A stretch of 64,000 nt of DNA from Mesodorylaimus sp. YZB2_4 (GCA_030248295.1 JASANH010000189.1:1-64000); one strand, 5' to 3'; counted from the stretch's first letter, positions 45,004 to 56,150 are shown. The notes: generated by a model not told the origin, from the sequence alone. Program-made: numbers and translations.

Positions 45004-45924
45004 ACCCTGTCCAGTGCAAATATTCTGGCCACCAATGCAAACAGACCAATATGCAAAGTGTCATTTTATGCTGACCCGACTCATCCAATTGTTACAAACC
45101 AACAAGTATTTCTTCACTGCTACAATATCGGCTCCGATGGACGCTCGTTGACTGAAATTATTTGGCAAGCGGCTTATTCTGATCCAAAAACGAATTGCGC
45201 ACTGTCTTTCGACGAGTTGGCTGAAAAAATTACTCGCATTTTTGTGCAAAACATCGGAAATGTGATCTTGCAAAATGGTCTTAGTTGCTGCGTCAATTTG
45301 CAAGATCTAGATATTGGGTGCAACGAAAATGACCATTTTTTCGATCTAAATATTCCTTCTGAAATATTTAAAAATACTCCTCGCTTGAAAAGTCTAAGTT
45401 TGCGCAGTATTGTCCTGACAAATGATAGCTTGGCTGCAGTGGCTTCATTGCATAACCAACTAGAATATTTACGATTACGAAATGTGGAACCTGGGTTTGA
45501 ATTAATAAAATTGATACCAAATTTTACCAAATTAAGACACATTTATTTGAGAAATATTTGCAAAAATACTCCAATCCCAACAAACATATTTCGCGCTTCG
45601 TCTAATCAGCTTACTTGGATAACAATAGAAAATTGTTGTTTGGACAAAATTTTAGCAGAGATGTTTCAAGGAATGACAAATTTGATCAAATTGGAATTAT
45701 TTGAATGCGGTATTACCATGATCGAACCAAATGCATTTGATGATTTGACCGATTTAAGGGAACTATCGATGACTTGTAATAAAGTACAGGCTCTGCCGAA
45801 AGGTTTGTTCAAAAATTTGAAAAAGTTGACTCATGTAGATTTTTCGAATAATGAAATTGAGACTGGTAGCGTATCTCGTCATAATTTCGCTCATTGTCAG
45901 GATTTGGTGAGACTGGAATTATAA
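44992..45924 (+). CDS. Leucine-rich-repeat protein
   Basis: 310 codons from ATG to TAA. Several LRR units are visible in the second half: LKSLSLRSIVLTNDSLAAV, LEYLRLRNVEP, LIKLELFECGITMIEPNAF, LRELSMTCNKVQALPKGLF and LTHVDFSNNEIETG. The last three follow the LxxLxLxxNxI/L plan. No transmembrane segment is visible, and the usual LRR C-cap is missing, since the protein ends soon after the last repeat. The frame is open about 80 bases upstream of the ATG without another ATG, so an upstream exon supplying a signal peptide is possible. A binding role is inferred from the fold; the partner is unknown. Confidence 0.7.
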   Translation: MEPITLSSANILATNANRPICKVSFYADPTHPIVTNQQVFLHCYNIGSDGRSLTEIIWQAAYSDPKTNCALSFDELAEKITRIFVQNIGNVILQNGLSCCVNLQDLDIGCNENDHFFDLNIPSEIFKNTPRLKSLSLRSIVLTNDSLAAVASLHNQLEYLRLRNVEPGFELIKLIPNFTKLRHIYLRNICKNTPIPTNIFRASSNQLTWITIENCCLDKILAEMFQGMTNLIKLELFECGITMIEPNAFDDLTDLRELSMTCNKVQALPKGLFKNLKKLTHVDFSNNEIETGSVSRHNFAHCQDLVRLEL

Positions 45925-46159
45925 AGTGTGTGTTGGCTACTGGGTGAAGGGCCGCTGCAAAACCTCACTTTCCCAGAAATCAGAAAAGAGTCAAGCATGA
46001 AAGCGAGCGTTAAAAAAGCAGAACACTCTATACAAGACTGGACGACGCCTTGAAATTTTTATGAGTAGCACTGTAGCGAGAGCGGCGTTGTGGAAGCGTA
46101 GTTGCAGGGAGCGACGAGAGAACAGACTGTTCCTGTCGACTGACGATGAGAGACTGACA

Positions 46160-46390
46160 AGTGAACATCGCCAACCGTCAAGTCGAATTTTGGAAAACAA
46201 AAAATTGTAATATGTTCCTAGGTGGTAAGAAAACTCTGCTGTGCAAAATATTTGAAACGTCTGGCCAACTGGTCAATTGTGGTCAGCGCGTAAAGTACAG
46301 TGAAATTTTCAGTTCCCGCTGGATTTTCAGGGTTTCTCCAATTTTTGGGTTCTGAAAGTTCGACTTAACGGTTGGCGATGCTCCCTTGTG
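46160..46390. mobile_element. MITE, copy 2 of the nested 42466 family
   Basis: The left end AACATCGCCAACCGTCAAG, then TCGAATTTTGG, pairs with the right end inverted, AGCATCGCCAACCGTTAAG, then TCGAACTTTCAG. The interior GTCTGGCCAACTGGTCAATTG matches 42555 and 32200. Length about 230 bp. Confidence 0.75.
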
Positions 46391-46464
46391 AGTATAAAGC
46401 AGCTTCGTTCCACTGTCTTTTACGGACAAAGATAAGCAGAGGACCACTCTGGGGCCCGTTTCAC

Positions 46465-46520
46465 CACGGGTCGTAACCGTAGCCGTAACCGTAGCCGTAA
46501 CCATAGCCGTATCGTAGTCT
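46465..46520. repeat. GTAACCGTAGCC tandem microsatellite
   Basis: CGTAACCGTAGCCGTAACC is repeated about three and a half times with small changes, and is followed by the CCAGCATCGACCGAA end-like sequence at 46541. Confidence 0.8.
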
Positions 46521-46540
46521 TAGTCTACGCCTACGACCCA

Positions 46541-46650
46541 GCATCGACCGAATCACCGAACCGGCAGAACCGAACCACCCGATTGGCGATTCTTACCGCA
46601 CCTAGCCGAATCGGCTTTTTTGGATCGAACCACCGAGCCGAACAAAAAAT
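46541..46650 (+). repeat. Solo end of a hAT-like element (CCAGCATCGACCG)
   Basis: CCAGCATCGACCGAATCACC then repeated CCGAACC/CCGAATCGG motifs, as in the left end of the 17708-18762 element. A similar CCGAGCC array in the same orientation lies at 49420-49490. No inverted partner or target duplication was found. Confidence 0.45.
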
Positions 46651-47683
46651 TTCGAATTTCCTCTTTTATTGGTGAAAATGCGGTTATTTTGCTTGAAATT
46701 TCGTTTAGGCTAAAAATTTCGCTGTCCCTTTTTCTTAATTATCTGGTCCTTGCTTCATCATCTTCAAAATTTCAATTTAAAGAGTGGTTAAAAGGGATTA
46801 ACTTCCGAATATTTTCAAAACATTGGGTGCGCCAGCTATTCAGCGATCTAACTCAATGAGCTTCGAATGAAATCTTTGCTCCAAGCTCTAAAACCTAAAA
46901 ACAAATATTTCAAAATGTTGAAGTTCACGTAACTACAGTAGGATAGATCACCTGGCTTTTCCATTCTTCAGAACGGAATACGCCTTTACAGTTTCTTGCT
47001 AAGTAACAACAACAACAAGCTAAAAATTTTTTTCAAGTTTCCTTACCTTAGCGATGACGAGAAAGAATTGAAGAACAAAGAACTCCTTGGATTCGACAAA
47101 GGACGATGACCAACGGCTTCCACTCACAAGAGGCTCACACCACGGCCGCCAACGATCACGACCACGGCGACCACTCAGAGACAGAAACGAAGAGTCAGCC
47201 ACAGGAAAGAGAACTAGGCATGAAAAGGGGAAAGAATCACATCGTTAAGTCACAGACCGACTATGCTTCTCCTAGGCTGTAATTTGAGCATTGCATCCAT
47301 CGCGCTCCGTCGCGACAAGCACGCACAAGAGTGCACTTCGAAAACCTTTTTTATACCCTTAAATCATTTGAATTGAAGCAAGTAACATCGCACATGCCAG
47401 TGCATGGAGTTCACTGTGATTGCCCACGTAACTGATGTATCATCGTGCAGCCCTTCTCTTCATGAAGTGTCCGTACTGTAGGTAGACTGATTCACAGCAT
47501 ACAGGAGATTGTCGCTGCAGAGCTACCGTTTTTTCGAAGCCTAACCTGAAGATTTTTAGCCTTGAGTCTGCTCTTGTAGCTTCTCATTTTGCTCACACAT
47601 ATATTTTAGGTCTTCTTGAATTGGGCGTTGACGGAGGTTAACGAAAACAGTTTGGCGCGCCGCCCTTTGCAGAAGAAAAGGGA
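46651..47683. other. Intergenic, nothing recognised
   Basis: Contains short frames only, including a minus-strand one at 47020-47202 without a domain. Confidence 0.35.
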
Positions 47684-47691
47684 TCCCCAGT

Positions 47692-49193
47692 AACGTATAT
47701 ATCGTTACAGGAGAGCGATATCGGTATCCCAAAAAATATCGTTATCGTTAATCATTAACGGTTTCTCAAAAGATATCGTTAACGCGTTAAATGTCGTCAT
47801 TTTTTCACGGAAAAGACGCAATGTTGCCGCTTAGTAAGCTGGGAGTCTGGCAGGAGTGCTGTCGATTTCCTCTGGACTCTGACAATGAGCACTGGAGAGA
47901 AACAGTGAAGAAGGAGCAGAGGAACAGCGGACTAGCCGCCTCCAAGGAGGTCTGGCAGACAACTGTATCCATTTGGGGGACCCTCTCCGTTGGTGCCACT
48001 TGGTCGGCCACCGCCTTGTGCAGATGATGCTCCCCTGTTCAGATTGTATCCGCATAAACTGGGTCCTGCTTCCTGGACCAAATCGCGGCCACGATCCTCA
48101 TTTATAAAAAATCTGGCTTGCTGGCTAATTTGCCCTGACGGCCTATCACCTTGCATCATTGTCCGCCATTGCACCAACCACAACGCGGCTGCGGTGTGTG
48201 GGCAGTTCGGCATTCGTCCGTATTGCTCGGGAGCTAGTGATTGGGTTCGTCCCGGGTTCAATCCCCGGTGATGGAGGTCGGTTTGCGAAACATAAACCCT
48301 CTCTGGCCTTGCACGCCAGACCGTGGGTGACTCACCCAGCAACCCAAAGGTGCTTAGAGTGGTGAGACTCAAGCAAAACGAGGGTAATCTCAGCCTACGA
48401 AATCCGAGTGGGTTCAAAGCCTGTCCTCCATAGTCTGAGGAAGTCGGTTTCTGGCCCAGGATGCCCTCGTGTGGAGGTGCTTCTAGTGCAGATGCTGCTG
48501 TGTGTGCTGGCTGGTCACAGCCCTGCTCAGATGGTGCCCGGCTATAAGCAAAAACAAAAAATTGAGAAAACAATTGCACTAGCAACAACGACACCAAGGA
48601 GAAGGGCTACCAGATTCATGGTCGCTCTCAAGCTTCCTTCAACTTTTTTGAAGTATTATATGATTGAGGATGTGATCTGTTTCTGGTATTTATAGGATAC
48701 TTCCGTTAATTTCCCCACGACGCGCGCAAAATCGGACTTCTGTCGTCCAAACACAAGTCTTATCAAAATACTGGTCTTTCAACTACCGTCAGTTTTTTCA
48801 ACTTTCTGCTTGTTAATTCTTCAATCTTGATTGACATCTTCGAGAACACTGTTGACATTTTAGACAGGTGGTCCAGTAGTGCAGGTGCTTTCTGACGCCG
48901 CGTCTAGCACAATTCTTAGGTTGGGAAAAATGTGAGTGTTCTAGGAGACTGATGCAGCGTTCATTCACCTACAGTTGCATCCTGCGATCGTGTTCAATAC
49001 CATTCCTTAAAGCGCGTAAACTTGCAACTTTGCAACTAAGAACTAACGGTATAATTAACCATATTATCTCGTTTTTCGACGAATATCGTTACCGTTACCG
49101 TTATTTAAAAAATATCGTTATCGTTTCGTTAACGACCTTGAAAAGATGTCGTAAACGACATGATATTGTTATCGTTGGCGCTATATACGCTAA
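47692..49193. mobile_element. hAT-like non-autonomous element, 8-bp duplication, with nested SINE
   Basis: Flanked by identical TCCCCAGT at 47684-47691 and 49194-49201. Ends AACGTATATATCGTTAC and, inverted, TTAGCGTATATAGCGCC. Both ends carry ATCGTTAACG/ATCGTTATCG arrays (47740-47790, 49080-49165). No transposase frame. SINE family B copy 2 lies inside. Confidence 0.85.
48183..48555 (+). repeat. SINE family B, copy 2, nested in hAT-like element
   Basis: Head GCGGCTGCGGTGTGTGGGC, B box GGGTTCAATCCCCGG, then GTGATGGAGGTCGGTTTGCG and the shared body as in 35126-35530, ending near GGTCACAGCCCTGC. Its position inside 47692-49193 makes it younger than, or carried by, that element. Confidence 0.78.
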
Positions 49194-49554
49194 TCCCCAG
49201 TCTGCTGCGCTTGGAGATCGCTACCTGTTATCGCGTTAGTGATCAACGCGCAAATTGTCTCATCTTGACACAAGTCGCCACATTGTAAAGGTCCATGGCT
49301 ACCTAAGATCGAGCCATGTACATATATGTGTAAAAGGTAGGCAATTAAAGGCCGTTGCATTTCCCCTCGAAACATTGTCCGCACAGCTCCCGCTGAAACG
49401 TTGCGCGCCAGCTTCGACTAAACCACCGAGCCGAATCAGGACTAGCGTTTTGGAGCCGAACAAGACCGAGCCGGTCGAACCATGACCAAACCACGCCCAC
49501 AATTTTACTTGAGAGGCTCACTGCCAAAACAGCTTGCATTCACAATAAAATATA

Positions 49555-50683
49555 CTAAACTCTACCAAAAATTCCGTGAATTTTTTTGGCAACTGTTTTC
49601 ACAATGAACACGAGCACTTGCACGAGCGTCATAAGAGTGCCCCCAACAAATAATCCTAAAGTGTCACCCATATTATTGATTAACTCGATAAAACTGTACG
49701 TGTTCACTTTCACGTGGGTCACAATGCCGCCTTCGCGAAGTGCGCCGTGCATAAATTTCAAAAAGATGCAGGATATGTTCACTGAAGACATTTCGTGCAG
49801 GATTTCTTTATAATCATAGTCTTCGAAGTTCATTACGGAAAATATTGAGAGATCAAAATACATCCTTTCACATTTATTTGGACATTTATCAGCACAAATT
49901 TGCTTCTGTTTCTTCAGGGACTCATCCATATCACCTTTGTTAACGTGACGAGTAAGATCTGCTTGTTAGTCAAAATTACAAATCTCGCTCAGGCTTGAAG
50001 GAGGAGAATTTTCATCCGAATATGACAGCGAAATGCAATGTTTAAGTTGTTTATGATACTCACTCTCACATTTGAATGTGCATTGCAAAACTGAGTAAGA
50101 CCGGTCGCTTTCTGAGGATATGCAATTTTTTAGACCAACGTATTTCTTAGCGGTCACTTTGATTATCATGTACTTATAAGGAGTGATGTGCATAAGGGGC
50201 CAGCTGACATGGGGGGCCACCGTCATGCGAGAAGAATATATACCACATACTAAAAGGTAAAAAGTACGGCTGACCTAAACTAGTGTCTATCTTTGCGTAA
50301 AATATAATTGAATCGTGAGCGGAGGTGCCGAACGCAGGTAGTAGATAAAGCTTCAAGCACATTCCGGAGTAATGGCTAAAGTCATTTACGACTCCGTTAC
50401 ACCCATCACAATAATACGCCGCTTCCGGAAATTTAGCAAATTCTAAGTCGCTTCCAATTGGTGTGAAATTGACAGAAACAGATTTATAATAATCAGCTAG
50501 TGACTTGAGACTATTAGAAAAGAAATGCTCGAATTTTTGGCTAGCTAGGCTTTCATTTGTTATACCAAATTTTCTATCATAAAGAAAATAGTGCAGTGAG
50601 TATCTGACCGCGTCAAGTGAAAGACCAGTCGCTGCTGTTTTTTGACCGTCGAACCAAGCATCGGGGCACACCAATATCAGTGG
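49555..50683 (-). CDS. DEG/ENaC (ASC family) sodium channel, 5' partial
   Basis: Three minus-strand exons: 50683-50275, 50249-49980 and 49934-49555. Intron 1 is 25 nt and intron 2 is 45 nt. Both are phase 1 and keep the frame open to the stop. The start of the extracellular domain reads LILVCPDAWFDGQK. A cysteine-rich region follows: NCISS, then YSVLQCTFKCESEYHKQ, LKHC, SEIC, and ICADKCPNKCERMYF. The second membrane segment is preceded by NNMGDTLGLFVGGTLMTLVQ, matching the GLFxGxS pore/selectivity region, although S is replaced by T. TM1 is missing. Immediately upstream a TAA occurs and the sequence becomes a dispersed repeat (50690 onward). The gene is therefore either truncated by that repeat or has its first exon beyond it. 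The 25-nt intron is unusually short and could instead be a deletion scar. Confidence 0.7.
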
Positions 50684-50688
50684 TTAGT

Positions 50689-51205
50689 CGTAAGTGTCAT
50701 TCTTTTCGAAACGAATCTGCAAAGGAGAGTCAGTGGCCATTTACTATCTGTCTGATACACTTTCCTATCAGAAGCTGAATGTCTTCTTCTTCAAACAAAG
50801 CCAGTCTTCTAGACCGTTCAGCACTTCATAAAAGTGGGACATTACAGTGAAAACACATGCAATGAAAGATGTAAATTAAGAAACTTGTGCAGTACAGAAG
50901 GAAGAAATCTTTGTAATTTGGCAGCTGTTAAAAATAAAGCTGCTGTAGTTTAGAACAACCAAATGTGAGATAAAACATCGTTGAGAACGTATCATTTAGG
51001 AAACCGAAGACATTAAATGTGGAAACGGAAATGTTGAACGATTGAATGAGGAATATTGAATGAACTTTCAAAAGTTTTTCCGTCCTCTACAGTAGGTGTG
51101 CTAGTAGCTGGGAAAACCGCTCTCTACTTTCCTCAATTTTTTTCGAATTTGGAATCAACCTGCAAAAAATCGAAAGCTCCATAGCCGAGGGTTAAGAAGC
51201 CCAAC
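50689..51205 (+). repeat. Dispersed repeat of the 'GTAAGTGTC-TTCGAA' family, copy 1
   Basis: Starts GTAAGTGTCATTCTTTTCGA then ATCTGCAAAGGAGAG. Ends AAAAATCGAAAGCTCCATAGCC. The same boundaries occur at 62280-62570 (GTAAGTGTCGCTCTTTTCGA ... AAAATCGAAAGCTGAGCCGC), with a different interior length. It abuts the broken 5' end of the DEG/ENaC gene. Confidence 0.65.
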
Positions 51206-51748
51206 AAGCAGCCTAGGTGCTGTGCAGTCCAGTGTGGTCACTGTCCAGCTGCTTGTTTCAGACAAGTCCTGCAACAAGTCCTCGCTGTCTCTGTCGCGAA
51301 CGCGAGTGAAGATGAAGGACATGATAGCCTCGGTGGTAGTGGTGTAAAGTAAGAGTGAGAGGAAGGTGATAGAAGATTCTAGAGAAGAGAGGAGTGTCGT
51401 TGTATGTGAAGCGAGTGTACGGTCGTTTATCAAGTACTCTATTGAAATATAACCTATATAAATCAAATCAACGTGTGATTCTGCCGTCCCGCTATATCAA
51501 CTTCCACTGCGCGATCAGGCGACGACAGAATTATTTAGTAGCAGAACGTGGTTGATTGCGGCAATCAATAATCGACAACGATGGCGGTCGTTGTGGCGAA
51601 GCTTCGGAAACAGCTCGCCCCTCGGCGCCTTGCCCTCCGCCGCAAGCGCTTGCAAGCGGGCCTTGTAATTGTTGATCGTTTGGCGCCGCTGGAGTTCATC
51701 GACCGTTTCCGCATTGATGACTGACAGATTCGGTTTTGCATCTAGGAG

Positions 51749-52338
51749 GTGGCGAAGGGCAAGAGCCAACGACGAATGCACCAACGAGCCATTGTGAATC
51801 TTGAGGGTGCCCGGAACATGGAAGGCTTGCGCCAACTGCAAATCAATCTTGAAAAGCATCTGCGCTCGATCGAATCACTGGGTGGCGCGGTCGATGAATC
51901 TTGGACGACGAGTTTGATCTGGCAGAAGTTGCCAGCGTTTGTTCTCGAGAAGATCTACGAAAAGAAGCCCGCCGAGCAATGGAAGCTCAAAGAATTGCGA
52001 GCCGATTGACCAAGATAGTATCAATCCATGATGCTGTTGCCCGCGAGCGTATCATGCAATACGAGAAACAAAAGACAAGCCATGATCAGCTTAGTCATCA
52101 AAGCAGCGAAACGAGGGGAAAACCAAGCGTACCCAAGACGAGCCATTCGTTTCTGATCAACCGCAAGAGTAGAGCAAAGCATACCTCACAAGCTGTCACC
52201 AATCATGATCATGTCAAGAACAAGCCTCGCTCCCCATGCATCTACTGCGAGGGCGACCACTGGGCCGATGAATGCCAACACCTGCCCACAGTTGAAGAAC
52301 GTGGGATCGAGCGAAAGCGGCTCAGACAAAGGTCTTAG
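51749..52338 (+). pseudogene. BEL/Pao gag remnant with zinc knuckle
   Basis: Two overlapping frames (51749-52009 and 51901-52338) form one gag reading interrupted by a frameshift. The first has the LRSIESLGGAVDESWTTSLI stretch typical of the Pao gag-like domain. The second ends with C-x2-C-x4-H-x4-C (CIYCEGDHWADEC). Confidence 0.82.
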
Positions 52339-52388
52339 GTATCAAGTGGGACACATGTTCGGACACGATCACAATTAACCATGGCAAA

Positions 52389-52922
52389 ATGGTCATCGAA
52401 AGCAAGCCTACAACGCGGTCGGTACTCAGCTTTATTCATCAGGCCTTCGATCCCCTTGGTCTCATGTGCCCAATCATGGTCAATGTCCGCCACTTCTTCC
52501 AAAGCCTATGGTCGACGGATCTAAAATGGGACGATCAATTAACAACGCAAACCCGAGAAAAGTGGGATCAAAATCGAGCAGACCTCGATGGCCTCGATCA
52601 GGTCAAGCTACCAAGGTATCTGGGTAATGATGGCACTCCGTATCAACTACATGTCTTCTGCGATGCGTCGGAGAAGGCGTACGGGGCGTGCGTCTATTTG
52701 CGATCTCAAGTGGGCAAATCGAACCTTATCTTTGCAAAAAGTCGAATGAAACCGAAGCGAGCAGACAAGTGGAAAGAGAAGAATCCGACAATTCCGCGAC
52801 TCGAACTGCTGGCAGCACATATTGGGGCGAAAATCCTCACATTTGTCCGCGATGGACTGCAGCCTCAAATCGAAAGCACCTTCATGTGGATCGATTCCCT
52901 ATGCGTCCTACGATGGCTTTAA
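52389..52922 (+). pseudogene. BEL/Pao pol remnant: RT end and RNase H region
   Basis: Reads SFIHQAFDPLGLMCPIMV and LHVFCDASEKAYGACVYL (RNase H DAS motif), then TIPRLELLAAHIGAK. The protease and the catalytic core of reverse transcriptase are absent, so a deletion separates this from gag. Confidence 0.85.
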
Positions 52923-53000
52923 TCGACCAAGCCGCTGCAAACATTCGAGGCAAATCGGGTCAGGTTCATCACGAGCATCAAATCCGTCAGGTTTCGTTAT

Positions 53001-54639
53001 GTGACCACAGAGGACAATCCAGCTGATCTCCTGTCCAGAGGAGCAACAGCCATGGCACTCAAAGACAAATTTATATGGTGGCATGGACCGCAATGGCTGC
53101 GCGGAGCCGAAGAAACATGGCCCGCAGTGGACGAATTCAAGTTCGACCAGGACGATATCCAGGCAAGCAAAACCGAAAAGACGGTTTATACAGCAACGAC
53201 CAATTTTGCGGCGGAGGCTTCGGACGAAGCTAACCGAATTTTTGACGAAAATCGATACTCAAGTTGGAAGAAACTAATACGCATTACTATCCTCGGCATA
53301 CGATTTGTGGCCAAGGTAAAGAAGAAGAAGAAGGGGCGATCCCACCGCAAAGAAAGCGAACTGGACCCATCGACGCCAGAAGAGATCGATATGGCAGAGA
53401 AGCTATGGTTTAAAGCGATGCAAGCAAAGTATTTCCCAGACGAGCTGGTACGGCTGAGGAGAATGCAGGGCGATCAGAGGGCAGTTCTTCTCAACAATGC
53501 AATACCACTTCAATCAGATAAGGATGGCGTCATTCGATGCGGTGGGAGAATTGGGCAGGCTAAAATCTCGATTGAAGCGATCAATCCTATTCTCCTTCCG
53601 AAAAGGTCAAAGTTTACCCACCTGATGATCAAAGAGTCTCACGAACAGACGAGGCATAGCGGCATATCGCACACATTGGCTCAACTGCGAATGCGATTCT
53701 GGGTTCCAACAGGGCGAGCAGAAGTCAATCGAATAATTAGAAGATGCGGGGTTTGTCGGCGATGGGACGGGGGACCCTACAATCCACCACCGATGCCAGA
53801 CTTGCCAAAGCCGCGAGTGCAAGAATCAAAGGCGTTCTCCCATGTGGGCATCGATCTACACAAAGGACAAAGGGTGCCAGCCCAAGAAGAAATGGGTCAG
53901 CATTGTGGCGTGCATGGCCACACGAGCGATCCATCTAGAATTAGTCGACGATATGACAAGCGAACAACTACTTCTGGGTCTGCAACGATTTATCGCCCGT
54001 CGAGGGGTGCCACAACTCATAATCTCTGACCATGGAGGCAACTTTAAGTCGAAGGAAATTCAAGAATACGCTAGTCGACTCAAAATAAAATGGAACTTTA
54101 TCACGAAACGATCGCCATGGAAGGGTGGCTTCTATGAGCGACTGATCCGATTAGTCAAGCAAGCATTCCGAAAGTCAATACAATCGATCATGTTATCAAC
54201 GAGTCAAATGACTACCGTGTTGGCTGAAATCGAATCAATCATCAATCAAAGGCCAATCACCTACGTCGACGACGACCTACGCGGTGGCACGATCCTTTCA
54301 CCCGCCTGCTTCATCACGCCGCCAACAATCAACGAATCAATCGGGTCCAGGCCCATTCTTCCTAAATCAATCGAAGCAATGGGAACACGCAAGGCTCTGA
54401 TGGACCGTTGGAAAAAGCGGATTCAGTATCTCAATCAATTCTGGGCTGTTTGGTCAAGGCAATACCTTCTGGCCTTACGAGAGTGGCATCAGTTGACTAT
54501 CAAGCATCCTTGCTCAAGCCTCAATGCAATGCCAAAGGTTGGCGATGTGGTCCATGTGCGAGAAGAGAATCAGCCGCGAGGCAAGTGGCAATTGGGACGG
54601 ATAGAATCGATCAAGAGTCTCCCTGACCATTCAGTCTGA
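53001..54639 (+). pseudogene. BEL/Pao integrase remnant, frameshifted
   Basis: The first frame (53001-54029) carries the HHCC zinc domain (ESHEQTRHSGISHTLAQL ... RRCGVCRRW). The integrase core continues in another frame (53842-54639) with HLELVDDMTSE, ISDHGGNF and WKGGFYERLIRLVKQAF, which include the later acidic catalytic positions. The shift falls at about 53850-53930, so no intact integrase is made from this copy. Confidence 0.87.
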
Positions 54640-54997
54640 ACTGCGACAGTGCGTCTGCCAAACGGGCAATCAATCAACGATCCGTCGTTCACCTCTATCC
54701 AATCGAGATCCCTGAAGACGACGACGATTCTTTTAACAAGCGGCGGAGTGTCGCGAACGCGAGTGAAGATGAAGGACATGATAGCCTCAGTGGTAGTGGT
54801 GTAAAGTAAGAGTGAGAGGAAGGTGATAGAAGATTCTAGAGAAGAGAGGAGTGTCGTTCTATGTGAAGCGAGTGTACGGTCGTTTATCAAGTACTCTATT
54901 GAAATATAACCTATATAAATCAAATCAACGTGTTATTCTGCCGTCCCGCTATATCAACTTCCACTGCGCGATCAGGCGACGACAGTCTCCTGCATAG

Positions 54998-55105
54998 GCT
55001 CAAGGTAACAGTGAGGTGTCGCACTTCTTTCCCCCAAAGTACGAAACTTCGGTATCACGCTCAAGGTAACAGTGAGGTGTCGCACTTCTTTCCCCCAAAG
55101 TACGA
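54998..55105. repeat. Two-copy tandem duplication, 61-bp unit
   Basis: GCTCAAGGTAACAGTGAGG through CCCCCAAAGTACGAA occurs at 54998-55044 and again at 55059-55105. A recent local duplication beside the LTR element. Confidence 0.9.
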
Positions 55106-55186
55106 ATAAGTACATTCACGTGGGGTAGTCTATGGTGTAAAGAAAAAAGAATGAAGTCCCGCAGGTAATGCACCGATTACATCTTA

Positions 55187-56058
55187 AGGTGGGAATATAC
55201 TTCTGTTTGGTGGGTGCCCGTACGGGCAGCTCTCCTGGCACGTGCACGGAGACTGCTCCGAACTGGCTGGCTACCCGCCCGGCGTCTACTGGCAACTCAT
55301 TGAGCCAGTACTGGCACTAGCCCGTACTGGCTTTGAAACGGGCAGCTGCCAGCACTGTTCACAAGTATATTGCGTTCCCAATACCATATCTGCTATAACC
55401 GCGTTACCGATATTTAGATATAATGTTTTCCATCCTCTGCATTATTCTTTCTCTCCTTTTTTCAAGAAACTTAAAAATGGCTCAATTGGCAATTACGAAA
55501 CGAAAAGCTGTTGTATTGGGATCATTGGCCATGTTGCCTTTAGCGGAGGAAGAAATTCAGAAAAAGCGGAAAAAACGCGCTTTTTAGTTCGACCGATCAA
55601 TTGTCTTCGGCCAGTTCGTGGAGAGTTCGAGATTTTGATTCAAGAAATGGAACGTATGGACTCACAATATCACAAAGAATATTTTCGTATGACGTTAGGG
55701 CGACGCAATGATTTGCTCGAACGCGTGACACCATATTTGCTTCGTAAACCAACGCACAAGTATCCAAACCCCAAAGGATGCCCGAAAGTGGAACGCAACT
55801 GGCAGCTGCACGCAGCAAAAATCTACGGGCGACACCCTCCGTGCATCTGCCAGTACTGGCGAGTGCAGCCAGTAGCGAAATACGCACTATACTTACTGGC
55901 GCATACGTGCATGATTCGGGCGAGTCTACTGGCAGGCAAAAAAACCGCAAGTGCGCGTGCTGCTCTGGCCCGTCCAGCCCTTTTCTGATTGGCTAGATTT
56001 TATGGGCATGAGCACGAAGACCTACGGGCAGCTTTCGGGCAGAAGTATATTTCCACCT
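55187..56058 (+). mobile_element. PIF/Harbinger-type remnant with TTA target duplication
   Basis: Ends AGGTGGGAATATACTTCTG and, inverted, AGGTGGAAATATACTTCTG, with TTA on both sides (55184-55186, 56059-56061). TTA is one of the TWA 3-bp targets of PIF/Harbinger. The interior (about 55575-55775) reads FLVRPINCLRPVRGEFEILI, then YHKEYFRMTLGRRNDLLERV, matching the N-terminal region of Harbinger transposases. The DDE domain is gone. Subterminal TGCCAGTACTGG motifs occur on both sides. Confidence 0.85.
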
Positions 56059-56150
56059 TTAGGGGCATGCCGTATGGGTTGGTGTACGATGGTGCGCCCT
56101 TGCCTTGAACGGAACCTAAACCTAGGCAATTACATATATTATGACTGGAA

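Larger units (their letters stand above)
51292..54984 (+). mobile_element. BEL/Pao LTR retroelement, decayed and internally deleted
   Basis: LTRs of 236 bp at 51292-51527 and 54749-54984, nearly identical (TGTCGCGAACG...GACGACA). They are flanked by the 5-bp target duplication GTCTC (51287-51291, 54985-54989). The purine-rich GCGGCGGAG precedes the 3' LTR. The interior is only 3.2 kb and frames are broken, so it is not autonomous. Near-identical LTRs point to a fairly recent insertion despite the internal loss. Confidence 0.95.

Noticed and set aside
47932-48597. Minus-strand 221-codon frame
   Set aside because: It runs through SINE family B and both flanks within the hAT-like element; openness is due to repeat composition.
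49420-49490. Right end of a large hAT element starting at 46541
   Set aside because: Its CCGAGCC array has the same orientation as the 46541 end rather than the inverse, and no flanking duplication matches.
55242-55988. Single 248-codon protein
   Set aside because: The frame spans the GC-rich subterminal arms and only its middle (about 55575-55775) is a Harbinger relic, so it is not a gene.
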